From positions 1 to 8,891 of the forward strand of contig CAYSUS010000178.1 of NCBI GenBank assembly GCA_964434165.1: a stretch of DNA of 8,891 nucleotides, read 5' to 3'. Within the stretch, counting starts at the first letter, position 1, and the number at the start of each line of letters is the position of its first letter. This DNA comes from CAYSUS01 sp964434165 (lineage in GTDB: Bacteria > Planctomycetota > Planctomycetia > Pirellulales > Thermoguttaceae). This document shows, one piece after another, positions 1-6,184 of the stretch. The translations under genes and the position numbers were made by a program. Under the pieces are notes generated by a model, which was not told where the DNA came from, did not search any database, and was given only the letters and a program-made list of their open reading frames with translations.

Positions 1-1
1 C

Positions 2-235
2 TGCTGTCGCTGCGGGGATACGGTCCTTGACCTGGCGAGGTGGGCGGCGGCGGGCTTGTTGACGCCGAAGGGGTGCGAGGGGGGCGGCATCCTCGTCGAT
101 TCGCGCTTCCTCCCGCTCGAGAAGACAGAGCCGCGCGAGGGGGATGAAGGCGCGCCACGATTTCCCCCGATTTGGTTGCATTGTCCAGCCTGTGTGGGTA
201 ACGTGATAGAGGCTGAAGCCACGGTCGCGTGTTGA
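2..235 (+). CDS. possible 3' end of an unrecognised zinc-ribbon-like protein (partial)
   Basis: A frame enters from the left edge without a visible start and stays open for 77 codons to a TGA at 233-235. I do not recognise the product. It begins with Cys-Cys-Arg-Cys-Gly and has a Cys-Pro-Ala-Cys pair near its C-terminus, so two CxxC-type pairs about 60 residues apart could bind one zinc ion. About the first 45 codons end mostly in G or C, as expected for coding sequence in this genome, while the last 30 look less biased. The frame ends 35 bases before the start codon of the next gene. In such GC-rich DNA an open stretch of this length can arise by chance, so this is a weak call. It could equally be plain upstream sequence of the surface-protein gene. 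Confidence 0.27.
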   Translation, partial: CCRCGDTVLDLARWAAAGLLTPKGCEGGGILVDSRFLPLEKTEPREGDEGAPRFPPIWLHCPACVGNVIEAEATVAC

Positions 236-256
236 CCATCTGCACACCGAGATCGC

Positions 257-266
257 AAAGGGGGGG
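257..266 (+). promoter_or_regulatory. ribosome binding site deciding the ATG at 271
   Basis: A purine run of three A and seven G lies four bases before the ATG at 271. It is the only convincing Shine-Dalgarno-like sequence near the start. It favours 271 over the in-frame GTG at 229, which would put 14 unrelated residues in front of a standard signal peptide. Confidence 0.55.
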
Positions 267-270
267 TACG

Positions 271-348
271 ATGCGATCTTCCAAGGCTTTCGTGCTGCGG
301 CTCGCGGTCGCGGCGATGATGGTCCTCTCGGCGCCTCTGTGTTGGGCC
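271..348 (+). other. signal peptide of the surface protein
   Basis: The first 26 codons encode a short basic segment (Arg2, Lys5, Arg10), a hydrophobic core rich in Ala, Val, Leu and Met, and a small-residue cleavage region ending in Cys-Trp-Ala before Gly-Pro-Phe. This indicates Sec-type export. A lipoprotein box is not convincing, because Cys24 is followed by Trp and is not preceded by a standard lipobox. Confidence 0.75.
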
Positions 349-2982
349 GGACCGTTCGACGACTGGGCCTATCGCACCCGGGTGCAGCTGGACAATGCCT
401 CGGGCACGGAGATCCTCACGGACTTCCCGCTGCTCGTCTCGCTCGACGCCGGGAATTTCGACTTCGGCAAGGCCGGCAGCGACGGATCCGACCTCCGCGT
501 CGCCGACTCCGGCGGCAACGCGTTGAGCTACGAGATCGAAACGTGGGACGCCGTTGCGCGCCGCGCCGCGGTCTGGGTCAAGGTGCCCCAGATCGATCCG
601 GGGTCCACGGCCGGGTTCGTGGACCTGTTCCATGGCAACAGCCTGGCGTCCGACGCGCAGATGCCCGCCGACGTCTGGTCCAACGGGTACAAGGGCGTGT
701 GGCACCTGGACGGGTCGGGCACGGCCTTCGATTCCACCGGGCGGCACGACGGCGCGGTCGTCGGGACCGGCGTGACCTCCACCCCGGGCATCGCCGGCGA
801 CGCCCGGGCCTTCAGCACCGCCAACGGGCGCATCGTCGCGCGGAGCGAGGACCTGGGACCGGGGCTATCGAGCCTTGACGCTGCGGACGACATCACGATC
901 AGCTACTGGATGAAAGGGGCGGCCGCGGACCAGCCCGGCGGCTACACGCGCGTGGCCGGCAAGAACGTGGACGGCCAGCCCGGCTGGGAGTACCAGCGAA
1001 ACAACCAGGGCGCCAACCAGGCCGTTCGGATCGACACCTCGGCTGCGAACAACCAGGTTCGTACCGTCGGCAACGGGGCCTTCGATGGCGACTGGCATTT
1101 CATCGGCACCACGCTTTCCGGCGGCGCGGTTCGCGGCTATCTCGACGACGGCGCGCCGACCGCCAGCGGCTACAACGTCGGCGGCGGCTTCGGCAACACC
1201 CAGTCGCTGCACATCGGCAGCCGCGTCGGCGGCGGGAGCCAGTTTGCCGGAATGATCGACGAGTTCCGCTTCTCCGACGTCGCCCGAAGCGAGGCCTGGA
1301 TGAACGCCGAGTATCGCTCGCAGACGGGGCAGCTTGCTTCGGTGACCGGGACGATCCTCGCGCAGGGTCGGGTCGCCGAGTACTCGCACGAGGACTCGGG
1401 CAATCGGCTCCTGGACACCACGGGCAACGGCTTCGACGCCACGGCCGGCGGGGGCGGCGGGGGACCGAGCTTCGTCGCCGCAACCGATCCCCAGGGTTTC
1501 GACGTCGGGCTGGGTACGACGGCAGGGGAGTACGTTCGCAGCTCGGGACAGTTCCTCGACGTGCCCGGCGCCGTTCTCGACCCCGCGGCGATCGATCCGT
1601 CCGTGGGCTTCACTTTCACGGCCCTGGTGCGCGGCGAAGGCCTGGTGGCGGGTACGGGCCACGAGACGATCCTTTCGAGCAACCGGTTCCGCTTTCAGCG
1701 CGGCAACGCCGATCAGCTCCTGATCCAGGCCAATCGCACGGCCGGCGGCACCGACCTGGTGCAGGCCCCGGCCAACAGCTTCTCGCCCGACACGTGGTAC
1801 ATGGCCGCGATGCGCTACGACGCCGCTGGAAACAGGGCCGACGCATACCTGATTCCCAGCACCGCGGTGCTGGCGGGGCCGAGTCTCTCGCTCACGCCGA
1901 CCGACGCGATGACGGACCTGGCGGCCTTGCGCATCGGCGGCGACGGGCTGAGCGGCATCGGCGGCTTCGACGGCTGGAACGGGCGGATCGACAACGCCCG
2001 CTTCTACTCCGGCGCGCTGTCGAAGCGCGGGCTCCGCGACGTCTTCTACTCCTACAACGGCTTCGCGGGCGGTCCCATCGGCAAGGTCGCCCAGTACGGC
2101 CACGAAGCCGCGGCCAACCGGCTCCAGGACGACACGGGCCATGGCCTGGACCTCTCCAACGCCGGCGGGGTGACCTTCGTGGACGCCGCCCCGACGGGTC
2201 CGGGCGACTTCGACCTCGGCGACACCGTGGCCCAGTTCAGCGGCGCAGGCAACAGCCAGCTCAACGTGCCGCAGCTCTACACCGCGGGCGACGACTTCAC
2301 GTTCGTCACCATGGTCCAGGTGGACAGCGAACCGGGGTTCCAGACGATCCTCTCCAGCGACCGCTTCCGCTTGCAGTACTTCCCCGCGGGTGCCAGCGAC
2401 GACGGCCAGGGCGCGCTGCGGCTGGACGTCAACAACCCGACCGAGTATGCCGAAAGCGCGAAGGGGACGTTCAACCCCGGTGCATGGCACCTCGTGGCCA
2501 TGACGTATGACGCGGAGACCAAGTCGATCGAGTCCTATGTCCAGCCAGATTCGCCGGTCTTCTTCGGCCCGGCGATCTCGAAGGTGGCCGGCGGCGCAGG
2601 TGGCCTCGACGACATGGTCCGTTTCCAGCTCGGCTACAACGGGCTCAGCGGGATCGGCGGGCCGGATCCCTTGCAAGGCCTGCTCGACGGCGCCCGCTTC
2701 TACGACCAGGCCTTCACCAAGGCCGAGCTGCGCGAGATCTTCCGCGAGTACCGCCCCTCGACGCCGACCACGATCGGCCTTGTGGCCCAGTACAGCCACG
2801 AGGCGGCCGATCCCCTGGCCGACGACACGGGACACCTGGCCACGCTTGTCAACCGCGGCGGCACGGAGTTCGTCTCAACCGCGGCGGCACGGAGTTCGTC
2901 GATTCCGCGCCGACCAACCCCGGCGACTTCCAGGTGGGCGACGTGGTGGGCCGGTACGACCGGGCGGGCAACGACGGGCTGA
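271..2982 (+). CDS. DUF2341/LamG repeat surface protein, 5' part (frameshifted)
   Basis: This is the N-terminal part of a secreted multi-domain protein, 903 codons as written. Residues 1-26 form a signal peptide: basic start, hydrophobic core and cleavage after Cys-Trp-Ala. Residues about 30-122 match DUF2341, with the FDDWAYR opening, a DGSDLRV segment, YEIETWD and a closing FHGN. Residues about 142-358 form a LamG-like jelly roll, from GVWHLDG to the MIDEFRFSDVARS and AEYRSQ ending typical of this fold. Two complete LamG-like repeats follow (366-603 and 604-835), then the start of a third. Such domains are generally associated with carbohydrate or protein binding outside the cell; the ligand here is unknown. 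After 2874 the frame is thrown off by a 26-bp tandem duplication. The last roughly 35 codons, ending at TGA 2980-2982, are out of frame and unlike the repeats. The product as written would be exported but would lack the sorting tail encoded at 4878-4973. Confidence 0.85.
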   Translation: MRSSKAFVLRLAVAAMMVLSAPLCWAGPFDDWAYRTRVQLDNASGTEILTDFPLLVSLDAGNFDFGKAGSDGSDLRVADSGGNALSYEIETWDAVARRAAVWVKVPQIDPGSTAGFVDLFHGNSLASDAQMPADVWSNGYKGVWHLDGSGTAFDSTGRHDGAVVGTGVTSTPGIAGDARAFSTANGRIVARSEDLGPGLSSLDAADDITISYWMKGAAADQPGGYTRVAGKNVDGQPGWEYQRNNQGANQAVRIDTSAANNQVRTVGNGAFDGDWHFIGTTLSGGAVRGYLDDGAPTASGYNVGGGFGNTQSLHIGSRVGGGSQFAGMIDEFRFSDVARSEAWMNAEYRSQTGQLASVTGTILAQGRVAEYSHEDSGNRLLDTTGNGFDATAGGGGGGPSFVAATDPQGFDVGLGTTAGEYVRSSGQFLDVPGAVLDPAAIDPSVGFTFTALVRGEGLVAGTGHETILSSNRFRFQRGNADQLLIQANRTAGGTDLVQAPANSFSPDTWYMAAMRYDAAGNRADAYLIPSTAVLAGPSLSLTPTDAMTDLAALRIGGDGLSGIGGFDGWNGRIDNARFYSGALSKRGLRDVFYSYNGFAGGPIGKVAQYGHEAAANRLQDDTGHGLDLSNAGGVTFVDAAPTGPGDFDLGDTVAQFSGAGNSQLNVPQLYTAGDDFTFVTMVQVDSEPGFQTILSSDRFRLQYFPAGASDDGQGALRLDVNNPTEYAESAKGTFNPGAWHLVAMTYDAETKSIESYVQPDSPVFFGPAISKVAGGAGGLDDMVRFQLGYNGLSGIGGPDPLQGLLDGARFYDQAFTKAELREIFREYRPSTPTTIGLVAQYSHEAADPLADDTGHLATLVNRGGTEFVSTAAARSSSIPRRPTPATSRWATWWAGTTGRATTG

Positions 2983-4871
2983 ACGTGCCCAGCCTGTACA
3001 CCGCCGGCGACGACTTCACGTTCCTCGCTTTGGTGAAGAAGAGCACGGACGATGTCGGGGGACACCAGACGGTCCTCTCCAGCGATCGTTTCCGATACCA
3101 GTTCCGGAGGACCGGGGCGGAGGGCTCCGGCGAGGGCACATTGCGACTGGACGTCAACGGCGCGGGTGCCACCGGCCCCAACGAAAGCGGCAATGGCACG
3201 TTCCTCGCCGACCAGTGGTACTTCACCGCCTTGACCTACGACGCAGCCACAGGCGATATCCACGCCTACCTCCAGGACGATTCGCCGGTCTTCGCAAGGG
3301 CGGCCTTCACGCGCAACGGAAATCTCGATGACATGTCGGCCTTCCGAATCGGGTTCGACGGCCTCAGCGGGATCGGGGGCTCGGACGCCTGGGGCGGATA
3401 CCTCGACGGGGCCCGCTTCTACGATCAGGCCCTCACGCCGACGCAGCTCCGCGACGTGTTCCGCACGCTCACCGGGCACTCGCCGGGCCCGATCGGGCAG
3501 GTCGTGCGCTACGAGCACGAGGATCCGGGCAACCGGCTGGCCGACAGCTCGGGCAACGGGCTCGATGCGACCAGCGGCGGCAGCGTGGCCTTCACTGCCC
3601 CGGTCGATCCCGGCCCGTTCGATCTCGGCACGACCTCGGGCGACTACCCGCGCAACGGCTCGGGCTATCTCGATCTGCCCGAGGTGCACACGCCGGGCGA
3701 CAGCTTCACCTTCGCGGCCATGGTCCGCAAGGAAGGCACAGGCGACGGGCACCAGACGATTCTCGGCACGGACCGCTTCCGTTTCCAGTACCGCGAGACG
3801 GCCGACGACACGGTGGGCGGCCGCCTGCGCCTCGACTTGAACCCCACGGCCGGCGGCGGCACCACGGAAACGCCTGGCGACACGTTCCTGTCCGACCAGT
3901 GGCATTTCGTCGCCCTCGCGTACGACGCCGCGACCGGGCAGCTCCAGGCCTGGCTCCAGGACGGCTCGCCGGTGTTTCTCGGACCGGAGTATTCGGCCAC
4001 GACCGGGAACGTCCCGTACTTCGACGACATCTCGCGTTTCCGCGTGGGCGGCGACGGGCTCAGCGGCGTGCCGGGGGCAGGCTTCGACTCCTTCGGCGGG
4101 CAGATCGACGGCATCCGCTACTTCGACACGCTGCTTTCGAAGCGCGAGCTCCGCGACGTGTTCCGCCAGTACCATCCCGTGCCGGGCGGAACGGTCGGCC
4201 TGGTCGCCCAGTACGCGCACGAAGGGCCCGATCCGCTGACCGACGACACCGGCCACGGGGTCGATGCGATCAACCGCGGCGAGGTGGCCTTCGTGGCGCC
4301 ACCGCCCGGCGGCCTGTTCGGGCCGGGACTGGGCAGCGTCGTGGGCGAGTACCCCCGCTCCGATAACGGCTCGCTCGACTTCCCCGAGTTCTACACCGAA
4401 GGGGACGACTTCACGTTCACGGCCTTCGTGCGGAAAGACGACGACGAGAGCGGCGGGCACCAGACGATCCTCGGCAGCAACCGTTTCCGCTTCCAGTACC
4501 AGGACACAGGGACGACCGACGACGGGGCCGGGCAGTTGCGCCTGGACGTCAACGGCGCGGGGGCCTCAGGCGGCAACACGAGCGGCGACGGCACGTTCCT
4601 CACCGACCAGTGGTACTTCGTGGCCCTGCGCTACAACGCTACGACGCACGAGCTGGACGCCTTCCTCGAAGACGGAAGCGGGGGACTCGGCGGGCCGCTG
4701 ATCTCCGACATCGTCAACGGCGACGCGGGATTGGACGACATGATGCAGTTTCGCGTCGGGGCCGACGGCCTCAGCGGCATGGGGTTGTTCGACCCCTTCG
4801 GCGGATGGATCGATAGCGTTCGCTTCTACGACCGCTTCCTCAGCGATGCGGAGCTCGGGGACATCCTCGTC
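1366..4871 (+). repeat. five tandem LamG-like repeats within the surface protein
   Basis: Five diverged units follow one another: 1366-2079 (238 residues), 2080-2775 (232), 2776-3494 (231 once the duplication is removed), 3495-4196 (234) and 4197-4871 (about 225). Each opens with Gly-x-Val-(Ala/Val)-x-Tyr-x-His-Glu and ends with a Phe-Arg-x-Tyr or similar segment before a Gly/Pro linker. Units 3 and 5 share the Asp-Pro-Leu opening instead of Asn-Arg-Leu. Units 1 and 4 share Glu-Asp-x-Gly-Asn-Arg-Leu and an insert reading Thr-Ala-Gly-Gly. The similarity is clear at protein level but DNA identity is only patchy, so most of the repeats are old. Confidence 0.88.
2849..2900 (+). repeat. exact 26-bp tandem duplication causing a frameshift
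   Basis: Bases 2849-2874 are repeated without a mismatch at 2875-2900. The unit is not a multiple of three, so it moves the frame by two bases. Both copies encode Asn-Arg-Gly-Gly-Thr-Glu-Phe-Val, the first in the upstream frame and the second in the downstream frame. Deleting either copy joins the two halves of the surface-protein gene exactly where the other repeats predict. The perfect match shows that the duplication is recent, or is an assembly error. Confidence 0.95.
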
Positions 4872-4976
4872 GGCAGCATCCCCGAGCCCTCGAGCCTGGC
4901 GCTGTTCCTGATCGGGGCCTTCGCCGCGCCGTGGGTCTGGCGTTGGCGCCGGCGCAAGGCCGCGGCAAGCCGGTAG
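2934..4976 (+). CDS. LamG repeat surface protein, 3' part with PEP-CTERM anchor
   Basis: This is the C-terminal continuation of the gene starting at 271, in a different frame. The GTG at 2934 is only the first possible start; the coding frame really runs back to the duplication at 2875-2900, where it encodes NRGGTEFVDSAP, as the homologous repeats require. It completes repeat 3 and adds repeats 4 and 5. Each repeat has the same signposts: a GDDFTF or GDSFTF strand, TVLSSDRF or TILG(T/S)(D/N)RF, RLDVN or RLDLN, (D)QWYF or (D)QWHF, a DGLSG turn and a closing ELRD or QLRD-type helix. The tail has Pro-Glu-Pro, a hydrophobic stretch and an Arg-rich end, the hallmark of PEP-CTERM proteins processed by exosortase. 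With one duplicate copy removed, the full protein from 271 is 1559 residues. No ribosome binding site supports independent translation from 2934, so I treat this as half of a broken or switchable gene. It ends 25 bases from the stop of the convergent glycosyltransferase gene. Confidence 0.85.
   Translation: MGDVVGRYDRAGNDGLNVPSLYTAGDDFTFLALVKKSTDDVGGHQTVLSSDRFRYQFRRTGAEGSGEGTLRLDVNGAGATGPNESGNGTFLADQWYFTALTYDAATGDIHAYLQDDSPVFARAAFTRNGNLDDMSAFRIGFDGLSGIGGSDAWGGYLDGARFYDQALTPTQLRDVFRTLTGHSPGPIGQVVRYEHEDPGNRLADSSGNGLDATSGGSVAFTAPVDPGPFDLGTTSGDYPRNGSGYLDLPEVHTPGDSFTFAAMVRKEGTGDGHQTILGTDRFRFQYRETADDTVGGRLRLDLNPTAGGGTTETPGDTFLSDQWHFVALAYDAATGQLQAWLQDGSPVFLGPEYSATTGNVPYFDDISRFRVGGDGLSGVPGAGFDSFGGQIDGIRYFDTLLSKRELRDVFRQYHPVPGGTVGLVAQYAHEGPDPLTDDTGHGVDAINRGEVAFVAPPPGGLFGPGLGSVVGEYPRSDNGSLDFPEFYTEGDDFTFTAFVRKDDDESGGHQTILGSNRFRFQYQDTGTTDDGAGQLRLDVNGAGASGGNTSGDGTFLTDQWYFVALRYNATTHELDAFLEDGSGGLGGPLISDIVNGDAGLDDMMQFRVGADGLSGMGLFDPFGGWIDSVRFYDRFLSDAELGDILVGSIPEPSSLALFLIGAFAAPWVWRWRRRKAAASR
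4878..4973 (+). other. PEP-CTERM sorting signal
   Basis: The last 32 codons read Ile-Pro-Glu-Pro-Ser-Ser, then a hydrophobic segment of about 18 residues (from Leu-Ala-Leu-Phe-Leu to Trp-Val-Trp), then an Arg/Lys cluster to the stop. This three-part layout is the known PEP-CTERM signal recognised by exosortase (EpsH/XrtA-type) enzymes in Gram-negative and PVC bacteria. The exosortase itself is not in this window. Confidence 0.85.
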
Positions 4977-5001
4977 GGGACGTCTGCGAAGGGGCCGGGC
5001 C

Positions 5002-6027
5002 TCAAGCCGACTTCCTGCCCGGCTCGGCCGCGCCGGCGGCGGCGTGGGCGCGATGCTGCTCGCCCACCAGGTACAGCGGCTTGGCCTGGACCTCGCGGTA
5101 GGTACGGCCCACGTATTCGCCCAGGGCTCCCGTGGTCAGAAGCTGCACCCCGCCGAGGAAGAACAGCGCCAGGCCCAAGAGAAGCGCGCCATCGACCGGC
5201 GCGCCCAGCGCGGCGAGCAGCCCCAGAAGCAGCCCCACCGCGAAGCTCACGGAGGCCACCGCGGCGCCCAGGTAGCCGATCCATCGCAAGGGCGCGATGC
5301 TCATGCTGCTGATCGCGTCGATGGCCAGGTTCAGCCGCTTGAAGAAATTGTACTTGGTTCGCCCGGCGTGGCGCGGCTGGCGGTCGTAGAGCACGGTGGT
5401 TTGGCGGAAACCGGTCCACGTGACCAGCCCGCGCACGAAGCGGTTCCTTTCCGGCAGCCGGCAGAAGGCCTCCACGACGCGCCGATCCATGAGGCGGTAG
5501 TCGCCCGTATCGACTGGGACCTCGAACCCGGCGAGCCGACGGAACGCCCGGTAGAACAGGTGCGCGGTCAGGCGCGTCAGCGCCGTCTCTCCCAGTCGGG
5601 CACGGCGCTGCGCGTGGATGTGGTCGTAGCCCTCGCGCCACAAGGCGAGCATCTCGTCGATCAGCTCGGGCGGGTCCTGGAGGTCGGCGTCGATGAGCAC
5701 GACGGTCTGGCCTCGTGCATGCTCGATGCCGGCCGTGGTGGCCGCCTCGTGTCCGAAGTTCCGGCTGAAGCTCACGAACCCCACGTGCGGGTCCTGGTGG
5801 GCCAGCCGGTGGATGATCGACAGCGAGCGGTCGCGGCTACCGTCGTTTACGAGCAGGATCTCGTAGTCGTCGCCGACCGCCGAGAGGACCTCGGTAAGCC
5901 GGCCGTGGAGCGCGTCGAGGCACTCCTCTTCGTTATAGACCGGCACCACGACCGTCATCAGGGGGCGTGAGGGATCGCGGCGTCGCGACCCGAGGCTCAA
6001 GGCCAGAGGGGGAGAGCTGCCTTCCAT
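5002..6027 (-). CDS. GtrB/DPM1-like family 2 glycosyltransferase (polyprenyl-phosphate sugar synthase)
   Basis: This 341-residue enzyme has the family 2 GT-A fold followed by two membrane helices, the build of GtrB, ArnC and bacterial DPM1-like proteins. These transfer a sugar from a nucleotide donor to undecaprenyl or another polyprenyl phosphate on the cytoplasmic face. Visible motifs are VVVPVYNEE (26-34), NDGSRD (61-66), the metal-binding DADLQD (113-118), DTGDYRL (173-179), RNRFVRG (194-200) and a Gly-Arg-Thr-Lys-Tyr segment near 222-226. Helices lie at about 249-273 and 280-302, followed by the typical GEYVGRTYREV and PLYLV tail. The sugar cannot be told from sequence. The ATG at 6027 is preceded by a GAGG box eight bases upstream. 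An internal ATG at 5958 would begin right at the fold but has no such box, so the first 23 Pro/Arg/Ser-rich residues may be a real extension. It lies downstream of two other glycosyltransferase genes on the same strand but has its own likely promoter. Confidence 0.9.
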   Translation of the reverse strand: MEGSSPPLALSLGSRRRDPSRPLMTVVVPVYNEEECLDALHGRLTEVLSAVGDDYEILLVNDGSRDRSLSIIHRLAHQDPHVGFVSFSRNFGHEAATTAGIEHARGQTVVLIDADLQDPPELIDEMLALWREGYDHIHAQRRARLGETALTRLTAHLFYRAFRRLAGFEVPVDTGDYRLMDRRVVEAFCRLPERNRFVRGLVTWTGFRQTTVLYDRQPRHAGRTKYNFFKRLNLAIDAISSMSIAPLRWIGYLGAAVASVSFAVGLLLGLLAALGAPVDGALLLGLALFFLGGVQLLTTGALGEYVGRTYREVQAKPLYLVGEQHRAHAAAGAAEPGRKSA

Positions 6028-6035
6028 GGCGGCCG

Positions 6036-6039
6036 CCTC
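6036..6039 (-). promoter_or_regulatory. ribosome binding site of the GT2 gene
   Basis: On the - strand a GAGG lies eight bases before the ATG at 6027. It supports this start over the internal ATG at 5958, which lacks any purine-rich box. Confidence 0.45.
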
Positions 6040-6084
6040 GTACGTTATGAGGAGAGGAGCGGGCGTCCCGCGCGGTGGCTGGGG

Positions 6085-6090
6085 ATTATA
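6085..6090 (-). promoter_or_regulatory. candidate -10 box for the GT2 gene
   Basis: The - strand reads a perfect TATAAT here, 57 bases before the GT2 start codon, inside a GC-rich genome where such a hexamer is rare by chance. The sequence 17 bases upstream is T-rich (TTTTCC) and only a poor -35 match. A 10-bp palindrome, GCCAATTGGC, at 6115-6124 sits close to the -35/-40 position and could be an operator. Promoter function is inferred from the sequence only. Confidence 0.42.
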
Positions 6091-6148
6091 GGAAGAACGG
6101 GAAGCGAGGAAAACGCCAATTGGCCCCGGCCTGCGAGCGGCGACGGAG

Positions 6149-6167
6149 CCGGGCCGTGTCGGCCCGG
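6149..6167 (-). terminator. GC-rich hairpin behind the GT4 gene, possible terminator
   Basis: A perfect 8-bp stem (6149-6156 with 6160-6167) closes a 3-base loop, 17 bases after the GT4 stop codon and before the -10 box of the next gene. There is no T-run on either strand after the stem, so it is not a standard intrinsic terminator. It may slow polymerase or protect the 3' end of the transcript. Confidence 0.35.
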
Positions 6168-6184
6168 ATCGGAGTCGGTTTGGG

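Noticed and set aside
176..210. Promoter for the surface-protein gene
   Set aside because: TTGCAT at 176 and TTGTCC at 181 resemble -35 boxes, but no hexamer at the right distance matches a -10 box in more than three positions.
229..270. GTG at 229 as start of the surface-protein gene
   Set aside because: It adds 14 polar residues before a standard signal peptide, has no ribosome binding site, and overlaps the stop of the upstream frame. The ATG at 271 has a strong purine-rich box.
865..2835. Long - strand open frame opposite the surface-protein gene
   Set aside because: It mirrors the codon bias of the + strand gene. Its translation is a repetitive Val/Ala/Gly/Arg mix without domains, and its period follows the LamG repeats.
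2700..4460. Second long - strand open frame opposite the surface-protein gene
   Set aside because: Same reason: an antisense shadow in GC-rich DNA, repeating with the LamG units.
1366..4871. CRISPR array or mobile element repeats
   Set aside because: The repeats are about 700 bp, diverged, in frame and coding. There are no short identical repeats with spacers, no transposase and no terminal inverted repeats.
4992..5025. Inverted repeat between the convergent genes as a two-way terminator
   Set aside because: The stem is 7 bp (up to 9 with a wobble pair) with a loop of about 16 bases. No T-run follows on either strand, and half of it lies inside the GT2 coding region.
5044..5970. + strand open frame opposite the GT2 gene
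   Set aside because: The - strand frame encodes an unmistakable GT2 enzyme with all motifs. The + strand translation has no domain signature.
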